DNA from: Mycobacterium aquaticum
Lineage (GTDB): Bacteria; Actinomycetota; Actinomycetes; Mycobacteriales; Mycobacteriaceae
Direction: 5' to 3'
DNA: 34,756 bases
NCBI RefSeq assembly: GCF_002086485.1
Contig: NZ_MVHF01000067.1
Location: 1 to 34,756 of the forward strand
Numbering within the stretch: the stretch's first letter is position 1; every line of letters starts with the position of its first letter. The position numbers were made by a program, and so were the translations under genes. The notes under the pieces are model-generated. The model did not search any database. It was not told the DNA's origin and worked only from the letters and a program-made list of their open reading frames with translations. Positions 14,639 through 22,159 of this stretch are shown here, in pieces.

Positions 14639-15754
14639 GTGAGGCGGGCGGGGGCGATGGTGCGGTGCAATGCGGTCGGCACCCGGCGGCGACGTCTGCT
14701 CGGTGCATCGCTCCTGGCGGGTGCTACGTTGGCGACAACGCTCACATGTCCTGCTGCCCGGGCGGACACCATGTTGATCGCAGGCGGCACGTTCTACTCG
14801 TTCTTTGACCAGGTGCCGCACTTCCCGGTGAAAGCCGCGGCGGGGGATATCGGTCGGTGGTTTCGATCGGCTGGTGACGGTTGGCAGGTCGTCGATTACC
14901 CGGCAAGTTTCTGGCCGCTTCCCACTCTTGCCTCGCCGACAGCCGGGCGGTCGATCGCCATCGGCACCGACAATGTCGTCGACGCGGTGAATCGATCGGA
15001 CGGCACGGTTGTCGTGGTCGGGCTGTCGCAAGGCTCGGTCGTGGCCGACGGCGCGATGGCGAAACTGGATGCGGATCCGAACGGTCCTGACCGCGGCAGG
15101 GTCCGCTTCATCGTGTTCGGAGACCCCCAGCGCGGGGTGGCCGAGTTGGTTCCGGAAGGCACCTATATACCCCTGCTCGATTGGCGCGCAACCGCTCCCA
15201 CCGAGACGAAGTATGACGTCGATGTCATCGTCGGTGAATACGACCCGTTGTCCGACTACCCGGACCGTCCGTGGAATCTGGTCACAGACGCGAACGCGGC
15301 CCTCGGGATGGCTTATGTGCACACCCAGTTGGGATTGTCCAAACCCGATGACCTACAGGAAGTCGGCCGCGAGACCAATTCCAAGGGCGGAACAACGACA
15401 ACGTACCTCGACCCTGCCGAGAATCTTCCGCTGACCCGTCCGCTGCGCGATGTGGGTGTGCCCGATGCGTTGGTGGACAAGGCAGATGAGGTACTGCGAC
15501 CGGTCGTCGATGCGGGGTACTCGCGCAAGGACAAGGCGGGTGACACTCGCCCATACATTTATCGCGGTCAGTTGGTTCGCGCCACGGGCAGCGGCGTGAA
15601 ATCCGTTGTCGCAACGCCGCAGCGAGGCGGCCCGCAGAAGCTCAGCTCGTCGCTCCGGGCGGAGGTCGCAAAAATCGCCGACAAGGTCACCCATCGAACG
15701 ACTCGGGCGGTCGGTGGCACGCCCAAGGCAACTGCGGGGAGCGATCCCGACTAG
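14639..15754 (+). CDS. secreted PE-PPE-domain alpha/beta hydrolase
   Basis: The 371-aa product has a basic n-region (TRRRRLLGAS, possibly twin-arginine), a hydrophobic core, and a cleavage site near ARA-DT at residues 41-44. The mature part fits the PE-PPE hydrolase domain (serine esterase fold): VVVVGLSQGS with nucleophile Ser130, an acidic residue candidate in VGEYDPLSDYPD, and His in AYVHTQLG. It lacks PE or PPE N-terminal domains, like the stand-alone proteins found in fast growers. The C-terminal 60 residues are basic and probably disordered. ATG 14657 is a good alternative start because a G-rich ribosome-like stretch precedes it; this would remove six residues. The substrate is probably a lipid ester, by family inference. 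Confidence 0.85.
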   Translation: MRRAGAMVRCNAVGTRRRRLLGASLLAGATLATTLTCPAARADTMLIAGGTFYSFFDQVPHFPVKAAAGDIGRWFRSAGDGWQVVDYPASFWPLPTLASPTAGRSIAIGTDNVVDAVNRSDGTVVVVGLSQGSVVADGAMAKLDADPNGPDRGRVRFIVFGDPQRGVAELVPEGTYIPLLDWRATAPTETKYDVDVIVGEYDPLSDYPDRPWNLVTDANAALGMAYVHTQLGLSKPDDLQEVGRETNSKGGTTTTYLDPAENLPLTRPLRDVGVPDALVDKADEVLRPVVDAGYSRKDKAGDTRPYIYRGQLVRATGSGVKSVVATPQRGGPQKLSSSLRAEVAKIADKVTHRTTRAVGGTPKATAGSDPD

Positions 15755-15773
15755 CGCAGTCGTGCGTTATTTG

Positions 15774-15793
15774 GATACCGATTTGCCGGTATC
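15774..15793. promoter_or_regulatory. TetR operator copy 1, upstream of tetR
   Basis: GATACCG-ATTTGC-CGGTATC is a perfect 7+7 palindrome about 40 bp before the tetR start. It shares ATAC-N10-GTAT with the palindrome in the promoter of the following operon (16534-16551), at identical spacing. This supports both sites being bound by the same dimer. Confidence 0.7.
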
Positions 15794-15820
15794 TTTGCGA
15801 GGTTTGACGTCGCGGAGACG

Positions 15821-15826
15821 TAGGAT
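15821..15826 (+). promoter_or_regulatory. -10 element of tetR, likely leaderless
   Basis: TAGGAT lies 6 nt before the GTG at 15833, and there is no Shine-Dalgarno, so transcription probably begins at the start codon. The TTGACG at 15804-15809 is only 11 bp away and is too close to be its -35. Confidence 0.55.
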
Positions 15827-15832
15827 GCAGCC

Positions 15833-16468
15833 GTGACCGCAGGTGTAGATGGGCAAGCCAAGCGGCGCACGCAGGCCGAGCGCAGTGCCGCGATGCGTGG
15901 CCGATTGCTGGACGCCACCGTGGAATGCCTGGTCGCCTACGGTTACGCGGGCACGACGACGCAACGTGTCGCCGAGGTCGCCGGTGTGACGCGCGGGGCC
16001 CAGGTCCACCACTTCCGGTCCAAGGAAGACCTTGTGGTGGCCGCGATCGAGCATCTTGCCGAGCAACGTGCGCAGGCTGCGGTTCGCGACCTCGGCCGGG
16101 TGGCGGCCGGCCCCGACCCTGCGTCGATGGTGTTGGACTACCTGTGGGAATCGCACCAGGGGCCGGTTTTCGTTGCCACGCTTGAACTCTGGGTGGCAGC
16201 ACGCACCGATGAGGTGCTGGCGGCGCAGGTCGAACGGGTCGAGCCGATCGTCACCGGTGCATTGGTCGGCGCTCTGGCGCAGCTGGTGCCGAATCGTCCG
16301 GCGCAGAAGGAACTGCGCGACTTGGCCTATACCGCCATGGATGCCCTGCGGGGGATCCTGCTGTCGAGTTTCGCGGATCGGGATCCGGCTCGGGCCAAGA
16401 AGCGGTGGGACCGGGTGTGTGTGCACCTGCGCCGCATGCTGTCCGAGGCCTTGACCTCCGCTTCGTAG
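15833..16468 (+). CDS. TetR-family transcriptional regulator
   Basis: This 211-aa protein has the TetR helix-turn-helix in residues 25-70: RLLDATVECLVAYGYAGTTTQRVAEVAGVTRGAQVHHFRSKEDL. The C-terminal ligand-binding domain follows. It sits directly upstream of, and in line with, the thiolase operon. Paired ATAC-N10-GTAT palindromes at its own promoter and at that operon make it the probable repressor, released by a CoA thioester or the free substrate (inference from TetR regulators of catabolic operons). Start GTG 15833 matches a leaderless promoter. Confidence 0.92.
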   Translation: MTAGVDGQAKRRTQAERSAAMRGRLLDATVECLVAYGYAGTTTQRVAEVAGVTRGAQVHHFRSKEDLVVAAIEHLAEQRAQAAVRDLGRVAAGPDPASMVLDYLWESHQGPVFVATLELWVAARTDEVLAAQVERVEPIVTGALVGALAQLVPNRPAQKELRDLAYTAMDALRGILLSSFADRDPARAKKRWDRVCVHLRRMLSEALTSAS

Positions 16469-16525
16469 TTTCCGCCCGTAGGGGGCAGGCGCGATTCGTT
16501 CGCGTCCCTGAACTCACTTGCGGTC

Positions 16526-16554
16526 TTGTAAAGATACAAACCAGTTGGTATGTT
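16526..16554 (+). promoter_or_regulatory. promoter of the beta-oxidation operon with TetR operator copy 2
   Basis: TTGTAA (16526-16531) and TATGTT (16549-16554) are separated by 17 bp. Between and partly over them lies ATACAAAC-CA-GTTGGTAT (16534-16551), a palindrome with 7 of 8 arm positions paired. It matches the site upstream of tetR in ATAC-N10-GTAT. A dimer bound here would block RNA polymerase. Transcription should start near 16561, giving a leader of about 23 nt with the GGGAGG ribosome site. Confidence 0.7.
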
Positions 16555-16583
16555 TATGGCATCGCGCAGAAGAAGGGAGGCGC

Positions 16584-17774
16584 ATGCCGAGGAAGACATA
16601 CGTCATCGGGGTCGGGATGACGAAGTTCGAGAAACCCGGAGTGGTCGAGGGCTGGGACTACCCGGACATGGCCCGTGAGTCGGGCACGAAAGCGTTGGCA
16701 GACGCGGGAATCGACTATCGGGAGGTGCAGGAGGCGTACGTCGGCTACGTCTATGGTGAGTCGACATCCGGGCAGCGGGCGGTCTACGAGCTTGGTATGA
16801 CCGGCATTCCCGTCGTCAATGTCAACAACAACTGTTCGACGGGATCCACTGCGCTGTACCTCGCGGCCCGGGCTGTTCGCAGTGGACTGACCGAATGCGC
16901 CCTGGCCCTTGGGTTCGAGAAGATGCAGCCGGGTTCACTGGGGTCGACATACGACGATCGCGAGCAGCCGATGGGCAAGCACTTCCTGGCACTCGCCGAG
17001 ATCTCCGAGGTGCTGTTCCCTCCCGCGCCGTGGATGTTCGGTGCGGCAGGACGCGAACACATGAAGCAATTCGGGTCCACTGCAGAGCATTTCGCGAAGA
17101 TCGGTTACAAGAACCACAAGCACTCCGTCAACAACCCGTACGCGCAGTTTCAAGACGAGTACACGATGGACGACATTCTGGGTTCGAGGATGATCTACGA
17201 CCCGCTCACCAAACTTCAGTGCTCACCGACCTCCGACGGGTCGGGCGCGGCGATCCTGGCCAGTGAAGACTTCGTCGACAAGCATGGGCTGGCCGCGCAG
17301 GCCGTCGAGATCGTCGGCCAGGCGATGACCACCGACTTCGAGAACAGCTTCGACGGCACCTGCAAGGCGTTGATCGGCTACCACATGAATGTGGCTGCCG
17401 CCCAGCAGGTTTACCAGCAAGCCGGCTTGGGGCCGGAGGACTTTCAGGTCATCGAGTTGCACGACTGCTTCAGTGCCAACGAACTACTGCTCTACGAAGC
17501 CCTGGGCCTGTGCGCCGAGGGTGAGGCGCCCAAGCTGATCGACAACGGGGACACCACCTACGGCGGCCGGTGGGTGGTCAACCCGTCCGGTGGCCTGATC
17601 TCCAAGGGCCATCCGCTCGGCGCCACCGGACTGGCTCAATGTGCCGAGCTGACCTGGCAGCTGCGGGGTACCGCCGACAAGCGTCAGGTCGACGGCGTCA
17701 ACGCCGCGCTGCAACACAACATCGGCCTCGGAGGGGCCGCCGTGGTGACCGCCTATCAGCGGGCCGAACGCTGA
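16584..17774 (+). CDS. SCP-x/lipid-transfer-type thiolase
   Basis: This 396-aa thiolase resembles mycobacterial nonspecific lipid-transfer/SCP-x thiolases such as Rv1627c. The acyl-accepting cysteine is Cys84 in NNNCSTGSTAL. The ELHDCFSANE block near residue 292 and SKGHPLGATG near 339 supply the His and second active-site elements, and the C-terminus closes with NIGLGGAAVV. These enzymes cleave 3-ketoacyl-CoAs with bulky or branched chains, such as sterol side chains. ATG 16584 has AGGGAGG a few nt upstream. It is the first gene of the TetR-controlled operon and would catalyse the last step of its cycle. No DUF35 partner, common beside related thiolase-like aldolases, is present. Confidence 0.92.
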   Translation: MPRKTYVIGVGMTKFEKPGVVEGWDYPDMARESGTKALADAGIDYREVQEAYVGYVYGESTSGQRAVYELGMTGIPVVNVNNNCSTGSTALYLAARAVRSGLTECALALGFEKMQPGSLGSTYDDREQPMGKHFLALAEISEVLFPPAPWMFGAAGREHMKQFGSTAEHFAKIGYKNHKHSVNNPYAQFQDEYTMDDILGSRMIYDPLTKLQCSPTSDGSGAAILASEDFVDKHGLAAQAVEIVGQAMTTDFENSFDGTCKALIGYHMNVAAAQQVYQQAGLGPEDFQVIELHDCFSANELLLYEALGLCAEGEAPKLIDNGDTTYGGRWVVNPSGGLISKGHPLGATGLAQCAELTWQLRGTADKRQVDGVNAALQHNIGLGGAAVVTAYQRAER

Positions 17775-17784
17775 CGTTTTCCCC

Positions 17785-17843
17785 GCGAGCAGACGTGCGG
17801 GTACCGGTGCGGCGGCGTGTCGCGTACCTGCGCGTCTGCTCGC
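17785..17843 (+). terminator. 20-bp stem-loop between the thiolase and SRPBCC genes
   Basis: Arms at 17785-17804 and 17824-17843 pair over 20 positions with a 19-nt loop. The two non-Watson-Crick positions are both G-U wobbles in the + strand RNA, so the stem is continuous in the operon transcript but not in an antisense one. No U-run follows. It could act as a partial terminator, an RNase processing site or a stabiliser that sets the ratio of thiolase to downstream genes. Confidence 0.6.
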
Positions 17844-17844
17844 C

Positions 17845-17883
17845 CAACAAGAACTCGGCCAACAAGAACTCGGCCAACAAGAA
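17845..17883 (+). repeat. 15-bp tandem repeat (2 copies plus 9 nt) before the SRPBCC gene
   Basis: CAACAAGAACTCGGC occurs at 17845-17859 and 17860-17874 exactly, and a third partial copy CAACAAGAA at 17875-17883 runs into the AAGGAG ribosome site. It follows the 20-bp stem-loop directly. The A-rich, unstructured units could keep the ribosome site open; copy number may vary. Confidence 0.9.
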
Positions 17884-17895
17884 GGAGTGACGACC

Positions 17896-18336
17896 ATGGG
17901 ACATATCGAGGCAACGCGCGAACTGGCCGCTGGACCCGAGGCGCTGTGGGCGACTGTGTCGGACCCGCAGACCTGGGACAAGTGGTTCACCGTGCATGAC
18001 AAATGGCTGGAAGAACCCCCGGCTACGCTGACCGCCGGCGCCCGGCTCACCGCCAAGATCGTCATGCTGGGCATGGCCAACAAGATCGAATGGACCATCG
18101 AATCCGTCGACGCCCCCAACAGCCTGGTACTGGCCGGCACCGGAATGGCCGGAGTCAAGGCGAAGTTCGCATTCACGATCGACCCGGCCGGGTCAGGCTC
18201 AAGGTTCACCGTGACCGGTGACTTCGAAGGAGCGCTCGTGAAGGGCGCACTCGCCAAGGCCGTCGAGAAGGACGGGGTCAAGCAGCTCGACAAGAGCCTC
18301 GACGCGCTCGACGCGCTGGCATCGGCGTCGGCATGA
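17896..18336 (+). CDS. SRPBCC (START/Bet v1-like) ligand-binding protein
   Basis: This 146-aa protein has the SRPBCC pattern of the polyketide cyclase/dehydrase group: an opening HIEATRELAAGPEALWATVSDPQTWDKW (residues 3-30), then alternating strands and a long C-terminal helix (KAVEKDGVKQLDKSLDAL, about residues 119-136). The fold forms a hydrophobic pocket for lipids, sterols or aromatic acyl groups. Start ATG 17896 has GAAGGAG 8 nt upstream; GTG 17887 is an alternative. It overlaps the MaoC gene (ATGA at 18333-18336). In this operon it may hold or deliver a hydrophobic acyl-CoA; this is inference. Confidence 0.85.
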   Translation: MGHIEATRELAAGPEALWATVSDPQTWDKWFTVHDKWLEEPPATLTAGARLTAKIVMLGMANKIEWTIESVDAPNSLVLAGTGMAGVKAKFAFTIDPAGSGSRFTVTGDFEGALVKGALAKAVEKDGVKQLDKSLDALDALASASA

Positions 18337-19220
18337 CGGCGGCCAAGCACACAGCGGAGGAAACGCTCGAGGTCGACGACAGCGGCCTCAACACGTGGAC
18401 CGACGAGGAACGCTTCGAGGTGACTCGCGAGCGGATCGCCGAATATGCCGCAGCCACAAACGATCCCATTCCCGCACATCGATCCGGTGACATCGCCCCG
18501 CCGGTGTTCGCCATCGTGCCGGTGTTCGAGGCGCTCCTGGTGCCTGCCGTCGATGTGCTTCCCGTGGAGCTCATCCCTCGAGTGGTGCATGGCGAACAGG
18601 ACTTCCACTTCCATCGGCCGATCCGGCCTGGGGACAAGCTGGTTTCGCGCGGGAAGATGATCGGCTACCAGGGCCTCGAGAACGGCACCCGCGCCGCGAT
18701 CTATCTCGAATGCCGCACGGAGGACGGCGAACTGGTCAACGAGCAGTACGTCACGACGTTCGTTCGGGGCTTCGACGCCGGTAAGACGGTGGGCGAGTTG
18801 AGCCCGAGTCACCGGTTCGAGGAGAGGCTTCGCGACGACTCACCTGTCGCCACGGTCGTCCAGCACGTCGACGACGATCAGACTTTCCGGTACAGCCCCG
18901 CTGCGGGTGATCCCATGCCGATCCACCTCGACGAGGAAGTGGCCCGCGACGCCGGGCTGCCCGGCATCATCGCGCACGGCTTGTGCACCATGGCCTTTGC
19001 GTCGTGGGCGATCCTTACCGAGCTGGCCGGTTCGGATGTGCACCGGCTCCGGCGTTTTGCCGTGCGGTTCTCGAAGATGGTGCTGCCCGGAGACGATCTG
19101 GAAACGCGCGTCTGGCGAAAAGGGGCGGCCGACGGCATCACGACCTACGCGTTCGAAACCGCCCGGGGCGCAGACCTCGTCATTACGGACGGCTTGGCAG
19201 AGATCACCCAGGAGGCATGA
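18333..19220 (+). CDS. MaoC-like (R)-enoyl-CoA hydratase, double hot-dog
   Basis: This 295-aa protein has an N-terminal FAS1-dehydratase-like hot dog (about residues 25-140) and a C-terminal MaoC hydratase-2 domain (about 170-290). The active motif reads YSPAAGDPMPIHLDEEVARDAG near residues 188-209. The Asp and His five residues apart match the catalytic pair of hydratase 2, although the usual Asn between them is Met. HGLCTMAF follows, as in the family. It would hydrate a 2-enoyl-CoA to (R)-3-hydroxyacyl-CoA. It overlaps the upstream gene by 4 nt and ends 3 nt before the SDR start. Confidence 0.9.
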   Translation: MTAAKHTAEETLEVDDSGLNTWTDEERFEVTRERIAEYAAATNDPIPAHRSGDIAPPVFAIVPVFEALLVPAVDVLPVELIPRVVHGEQDFHFHRPIRPGDKLVSRGKMIGYQGLENGTRAAIYLECRTEDGELVNEQYVTTFVRGFDAGKTVGELSPSHRFEERLRDDSPVATVVQHVDDDQTFRYSPAAGDPMPIHLDEEVARDAGLPGIIAHGLCTMAFASWAILTELAGSDVHRLRRFAVRFSKMVLPGDDLETRVWRKGAADGITTYAFETARGADLVITDGLAEITQEA

Positions 19221-19223
19221 GAG

Positions 19224-20096
19224 ATGACTGCACTTGAGGGACGCGTCGCCGTCATCACCGGCGCGGGCAGAGGGATCGGCCGGGAACACGCTCTGCTCTT
19301 CGCGGCGGAAGGAGCCAGGGTCGTCGTCAACGACCTGGGCGGCAGCAACTCCGGCGAGGGTACCGATGCCGGCCCGGCACATGAGGTGGTCGCCGAGATC
19401 CGTGCGGCAGGCGGGACGGCGGTGGCCAACACCGAGAACGTCGCTACCTGGCATGGCGCGAAATCCCTTGTTCAGCAGGCTATTGACGAGTTCGGGCGGC
19501 TCGACGTCGTGGTCAACAACGCCGGTATCCTGCGCGACTGCTTCATCCCCACCATGGCCGAATCCGACTGGGACGCAGTGATCGCGGTCCATCTCAAAGG
19601 ACACTTCTCGGTGCTGCGCCACGCGGCGGAGTATTGGAAGGCCCAGTCGAAGGGCGGCGACCAGCCCAACGCCTCGGTGATCAACACCGCATCGGGGTCG
19701 GGAACCACGATTCCCAATGCGGGACAGGCCAACTACGGGTCGGCCAAGGCCGCCATCGCGGCACTGACCCTGGTGGCCGCCGACGAATTGGAACGCTACG
19801 GCGTACGGGTCAACGCCATCGCCCCGATCGCACGGACCCGGTTGACGCTGGCCACCCCCGGTATGGGCGTTCTCATGGCCGAACCCGATGACGACGATGA
19901 GGTCGACCTGTTCAGTCCCGCCAACATCGCGCCGCTGGTGGCCTACCTCGCGACGGAGAAGTGCCCGATCACCGGCCACGTGTATGCCGTTCAGGGCGGA
20001 GCCATTTCGCAGCTGGCGGGCTGGCACGACGTCGAGACCATCGAGACCGACGGGCTGTGGCAGATCGACGACATCGCCCGGAGGTTGCCGTCATGA
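19224..20096 (+). CDS. HSD17B4/MFE-2-type short-chain dehydrogenase
   Basis: This 290-aa SDR has the NAD-binding TGAGRGIG at residues 12-19, VVVNDLGG near 33-40, NNAGILRD near 93-100, and the catalytic Ser in NTASGSGT plus YGSAK (Tyr and Lys) near 171-175. The VNDLGG and NNAGILRD blocks are those of the (3R)-hydroxyacyl-CoA dehydrogenase domain of peroxisomal multifunctional enzyme 2. It would oxidise the (R)-3-hydroxyacyl-CoA made by the preceding MaoC protein. AGGAGG lies 10 nt before the ATG. The stop overlaps the acyl-CoA dehydrogenase ATG by 4 nt. Confidence 0.92.
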   Translation: MTALEGRVAVITGAGRGIGREHALLFAAEGARVVVNDLGGSNSGEGTDAGPAHEVVAEIRAAGGTAVANTENVATWHGAKSLVQQAIDEFGRLDVVVNNAGILRDCFIPTMAESDWDAVIAVHLKGHFSVLRHAAEYWKAQSKGGDQPNASVINTASGSGTTIPNAGQANYGSAKAAIAALTLVAADELERYGVRVNAIAPIARTRLTLATPGMGVLMAEPDDDDEVDLFSPANIAPLVAYLATEKCPITGHVYAVQGGAISQLAGWHDVETIETDGLWQIDDIARRLPS

Positions 20097-21319
20097 TCGA
20101 ATGGTCCGACACCGACCTCATCATGCGGGATACGGTGCGCGAGTTCATCGACAAGGAGGTCCGGCCGCATCTCGACGGGCTGGAGAGCGGCGAGCTGTCG
20201 CCGTACCCATTCGCCCGCAAGCTGTTCAGCGAGTTCGGACTCGACGTCATGGCGGCCGAAGCGGTCAAGAGCATGCTCGACAAACAACGGGAAGGCGCCC
20301 GGCGCTCCGGCGGTCTCGGCGGCTTCGCGGAGCAGGCATCGATGGCCGCCGTCATGGTCTCGGAACTCGCCGGGGTGAGTATCGGCCTGCTCAGCACCGT
20401 GGGAGTCAGCCTGGGGCTCGGTGCGGCTACCATCATGAGCCGGGGCACGCCGGCACAGAAGGAACGCTGGCTACCGGAATTGATGACGCTCGAGAAGATC
20501 GCGGCGTGGGCGATCACCGAACCCGATGCGGGCTCAGATGCCTTCGGGGGCATGAAAACCTACGTCAGACGAGACGGTTCCGATTACCTGCTCAACGGGC
20601 AGAAGACGTTCATCACCAATGGCCCCTACGCCGACGTGCTCATCGTGTACGCCAAGCTCGACGAAGGAGTGCCGGGCGTAGACCGGCGCGATCGCCCGGT
20701 GCTCACCTTCGTGCTCGACGCCGGTATGCCCGGCCTCACGCAGGGCAAGCCGTTCAAGAAGATGGGCATGATGTCGTCGCCGACCGGTGAGCTGTTCTTC
20801 GACAATGTGCGGCTCAGCCCGGACCGGCTTCTCGGCGAGAGCGAAGCCCATACCGGAGGCGACGGACGAGACAGCGCACGGGCCAATTTCGCGGCCGAGC
20901 GGGTGGGAGTGGCACTGATGGCGCTGGGCATCATCAACGAGTGTCACCGGTTGTGCCTGGACTACGCGAAGACCCGCACGTTGTGGGGCAAGAGGATCGC
21001 CGAGTTCCAGCTCATCCAATTGAAGTTGGCGCGCATGGAGATTGCCCGGATCAACGTGCAGAACATGGTTTTCCAGACGTTGGAGCGGCTCAAGGCGGGG
21101 CAGATGCCGACCCTTGCCGAAGCGTCGGCGATCAAGCTGTATTCGTCGGAGGCCGCGACAGAGGTGGCCATGGAGGCAGTGCAGTTGTTCGGTGGCAACG
21201 GCTACATGGCCGAGTATCGCGTCGAACAGCTCGCGCGGGATGCCAAGTCGCTGATGATCTACGCGGGCAGCAACGAGGTGCAGGTGACCCACATCGCCAA
21301 GGGATTGCTCGCCGGATGA
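20093..21319 (+). CDS. acyl-CoA dehydrogenase
   Basis: This 408-aa flavoprotein performs the FAD-dependent alpha,beta-desaturation of an acyl-CoA. Motifs are AITEPDAGSDAFGG near residues 139-152 (FAD/substrate loop), the C-terminal YAKTRTLWGKRIAEFQ near 288-303, LFGGNGYMAEY near 364-374, and IYAGSNEVQ near 390-398 with the probable catalytic Glu. ATG 20093 is coupled to the upstream stop and begins directly at the family N-terminus. Residues of about 60-90 (KQREGARRSGGLGG) form an insertion compared with short-chain enzymes, possibly shaping a larger pocket. It provides the first oxidative step of the cycle encoded here; electrons would go to ETF. Confidence 0.93.
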   Translation: MIEWSDTDLIMRDTVREFIDKEVRPHLDGLESGELSPYPFARKLFSEFGLDVMAAEAVKSMLDKQREGARRSGGLGGFAEQASMAAVMVSELAGVSIGLLSTVGVSLGLGAATIMSRGTPAQKERWLPELMTLEKIAAWAITEPDAGSDAFGGMKTYVRRDGSDYLLNGQKTFITNGPYADVLIVYAKLDEGVPGVDRRDRPVLTFVLDAGMPGLTQGKPFKKMGMMSSPTGELFFDNVRLSPDRLLGESEAHTGGDGRDSARANFAAERVGVALMALGIINECHRLCLDYAKTRTLWGKRIAEFQLIQLKLARMEIARINVQNMVFQTLERLKAGQMPTLAEASAIKLYSSEAATEVAMEAVQLFGGNGYMAEYRVEQLARDAKSLMIYAGSNEVQVTHIAKGLLAG

Positions 21320-22149
21320 ACGCGAGTCGGGTGGTGGCGATCACCGGGGGCGCCCGCGGCATAGGAAAGGCGACCGCCGCGGCGTTCCTGCGAGCGGGCG
21401 CGCGGGTGGCCGTCGGCGATATCGACGCCGCGCTGGTGGAGAAGACCGCAGCCGAACTCACCGAGGTGGGTGGCCGCAACGTGTGCGGACTGCCGCTCGA
21501 TGTGACCAGCCGGGCATCGTTCGCTGCGTTCCTCGACGCCGTCGAGGACCGGCTGGGACCCGTCGACGTGTTGGTGAACAACGCTGGCATCATGCCCACC
21601 GGCCGATTCACCGAGGAGAGCGACGAGATGACCGATCGCATGGTCGCGATCAATCTCGTTGGCGTGCTGACCGGTTCGAAGCTCGGTGCATTACGAATGA
21701 CGGGGCGTGGCGGCCATATCGTCAACGTCGCGTCGCTGGCCGGTGTCGGCGCGTTCCCTGGGCTGGCCACTTATTGCGCCACCAAACATGCCGTCGTGGG
21801 CTTCTCCGAGGTGTTGCATCTGGAACTCGCCGCACAGGGCATCGCGGTCACCGCGGTGCTCCCCGGGCTGGTCCGCACAGATCTGTCCGCCGGTAACAGC
21901 ACTCCCGCGTGGATCCGTGCCATCGGCGAGGTCGAGCCCGAGGACGTTGCGTCGGCCATCGTGTCTGCGGCGGGCGGCCGACGCGTCACGGTGACGGTGC
22001 CGCGCGTCTTCGGCGGCACGCTCAGGACGATGTCGGTGCTACCGGTCCGGGCCAGGCACTGGTTGGAACATGCGACCCACGCCGACACGGCGTTCACCGA
22101 TGTCGACGCCGGGGTTCGCCGGCGTTACCACGACCGACTCCGTAGCTGA
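21316..22149 (+). CDS. short-chain dehydrogenase/reductase (second of the operon)
   Basis: This 277-aa classical SDR has TGGARGIGKA at residues 10-19, VGDID near 33-37 (acidic residue favouring NAD), VNNAGIM near 88-94, and catalytic Ser/Tyr/Lys in VASLAG and YCATK near 154-158. A C-terminal extension of about 40 residues (VRARHWLEH and after) exceeds the usual length and may cap the active site or bind another subunit. It overlaps the acyl-CoA dehydrogenase by 4 nt and ends the operon. As the MFE-2-like SDR already covers the 3-hydroxyacyl step, this one probably oxidises a ring or side-chain alcohol of the substrate; inference only. Confidence 0.9.
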   Translation: MNASRVVAITGGARGIGKATAAAFLRAGARVAVGDIDAALVEKTAAELTEVGGRNVCGLPLDVTSRASFAAFLDAVEDRLGPVDVLVNNAGIMPTGRFTEESDEMTDRMVAINLVGVLTGSKLGALRMTGRGGHIVNVASLAGVGAFPGLATYCATKHAVVGFSEVLHLELAAQGIAVTAVLPGLVRTDLSAGNSTPAWIRAIGEVEPEDVASAIVSAAGGRRVTVTVPRVFGGTLRTMSVLPVRARHWLEHATHADTAFTDVDAGVRRRYHDRLRS

Positions 22150-22159
22150 GCCGAAGCGA

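Noticed and set aside
13385..15322. 645-aa minus-strand frame with a WFWIAPRVR repeat
   Set aside because: It is antisense to pptT, truB and the PE-PPE gene; its repeat is just the complement of the truB 27-bp units.
15804..15826. TTGACG plus TAGGAT as a complete tetR promoter
   Set aside because: Spacing is only 11 bp; only the -10 was kept.
17845..17883. Short repeats as a CRISPR array
   Set aside because: Units are directly adjacent without spacers and there are no cas genes.
20941..21315. N-terminal extension of the second SDR into the acyl-CoA dehydrogenase gene
   Set aside because: The extension overlaps a well-conserved enzyme in another frame; the SDR motif starts just after ATG 21316.
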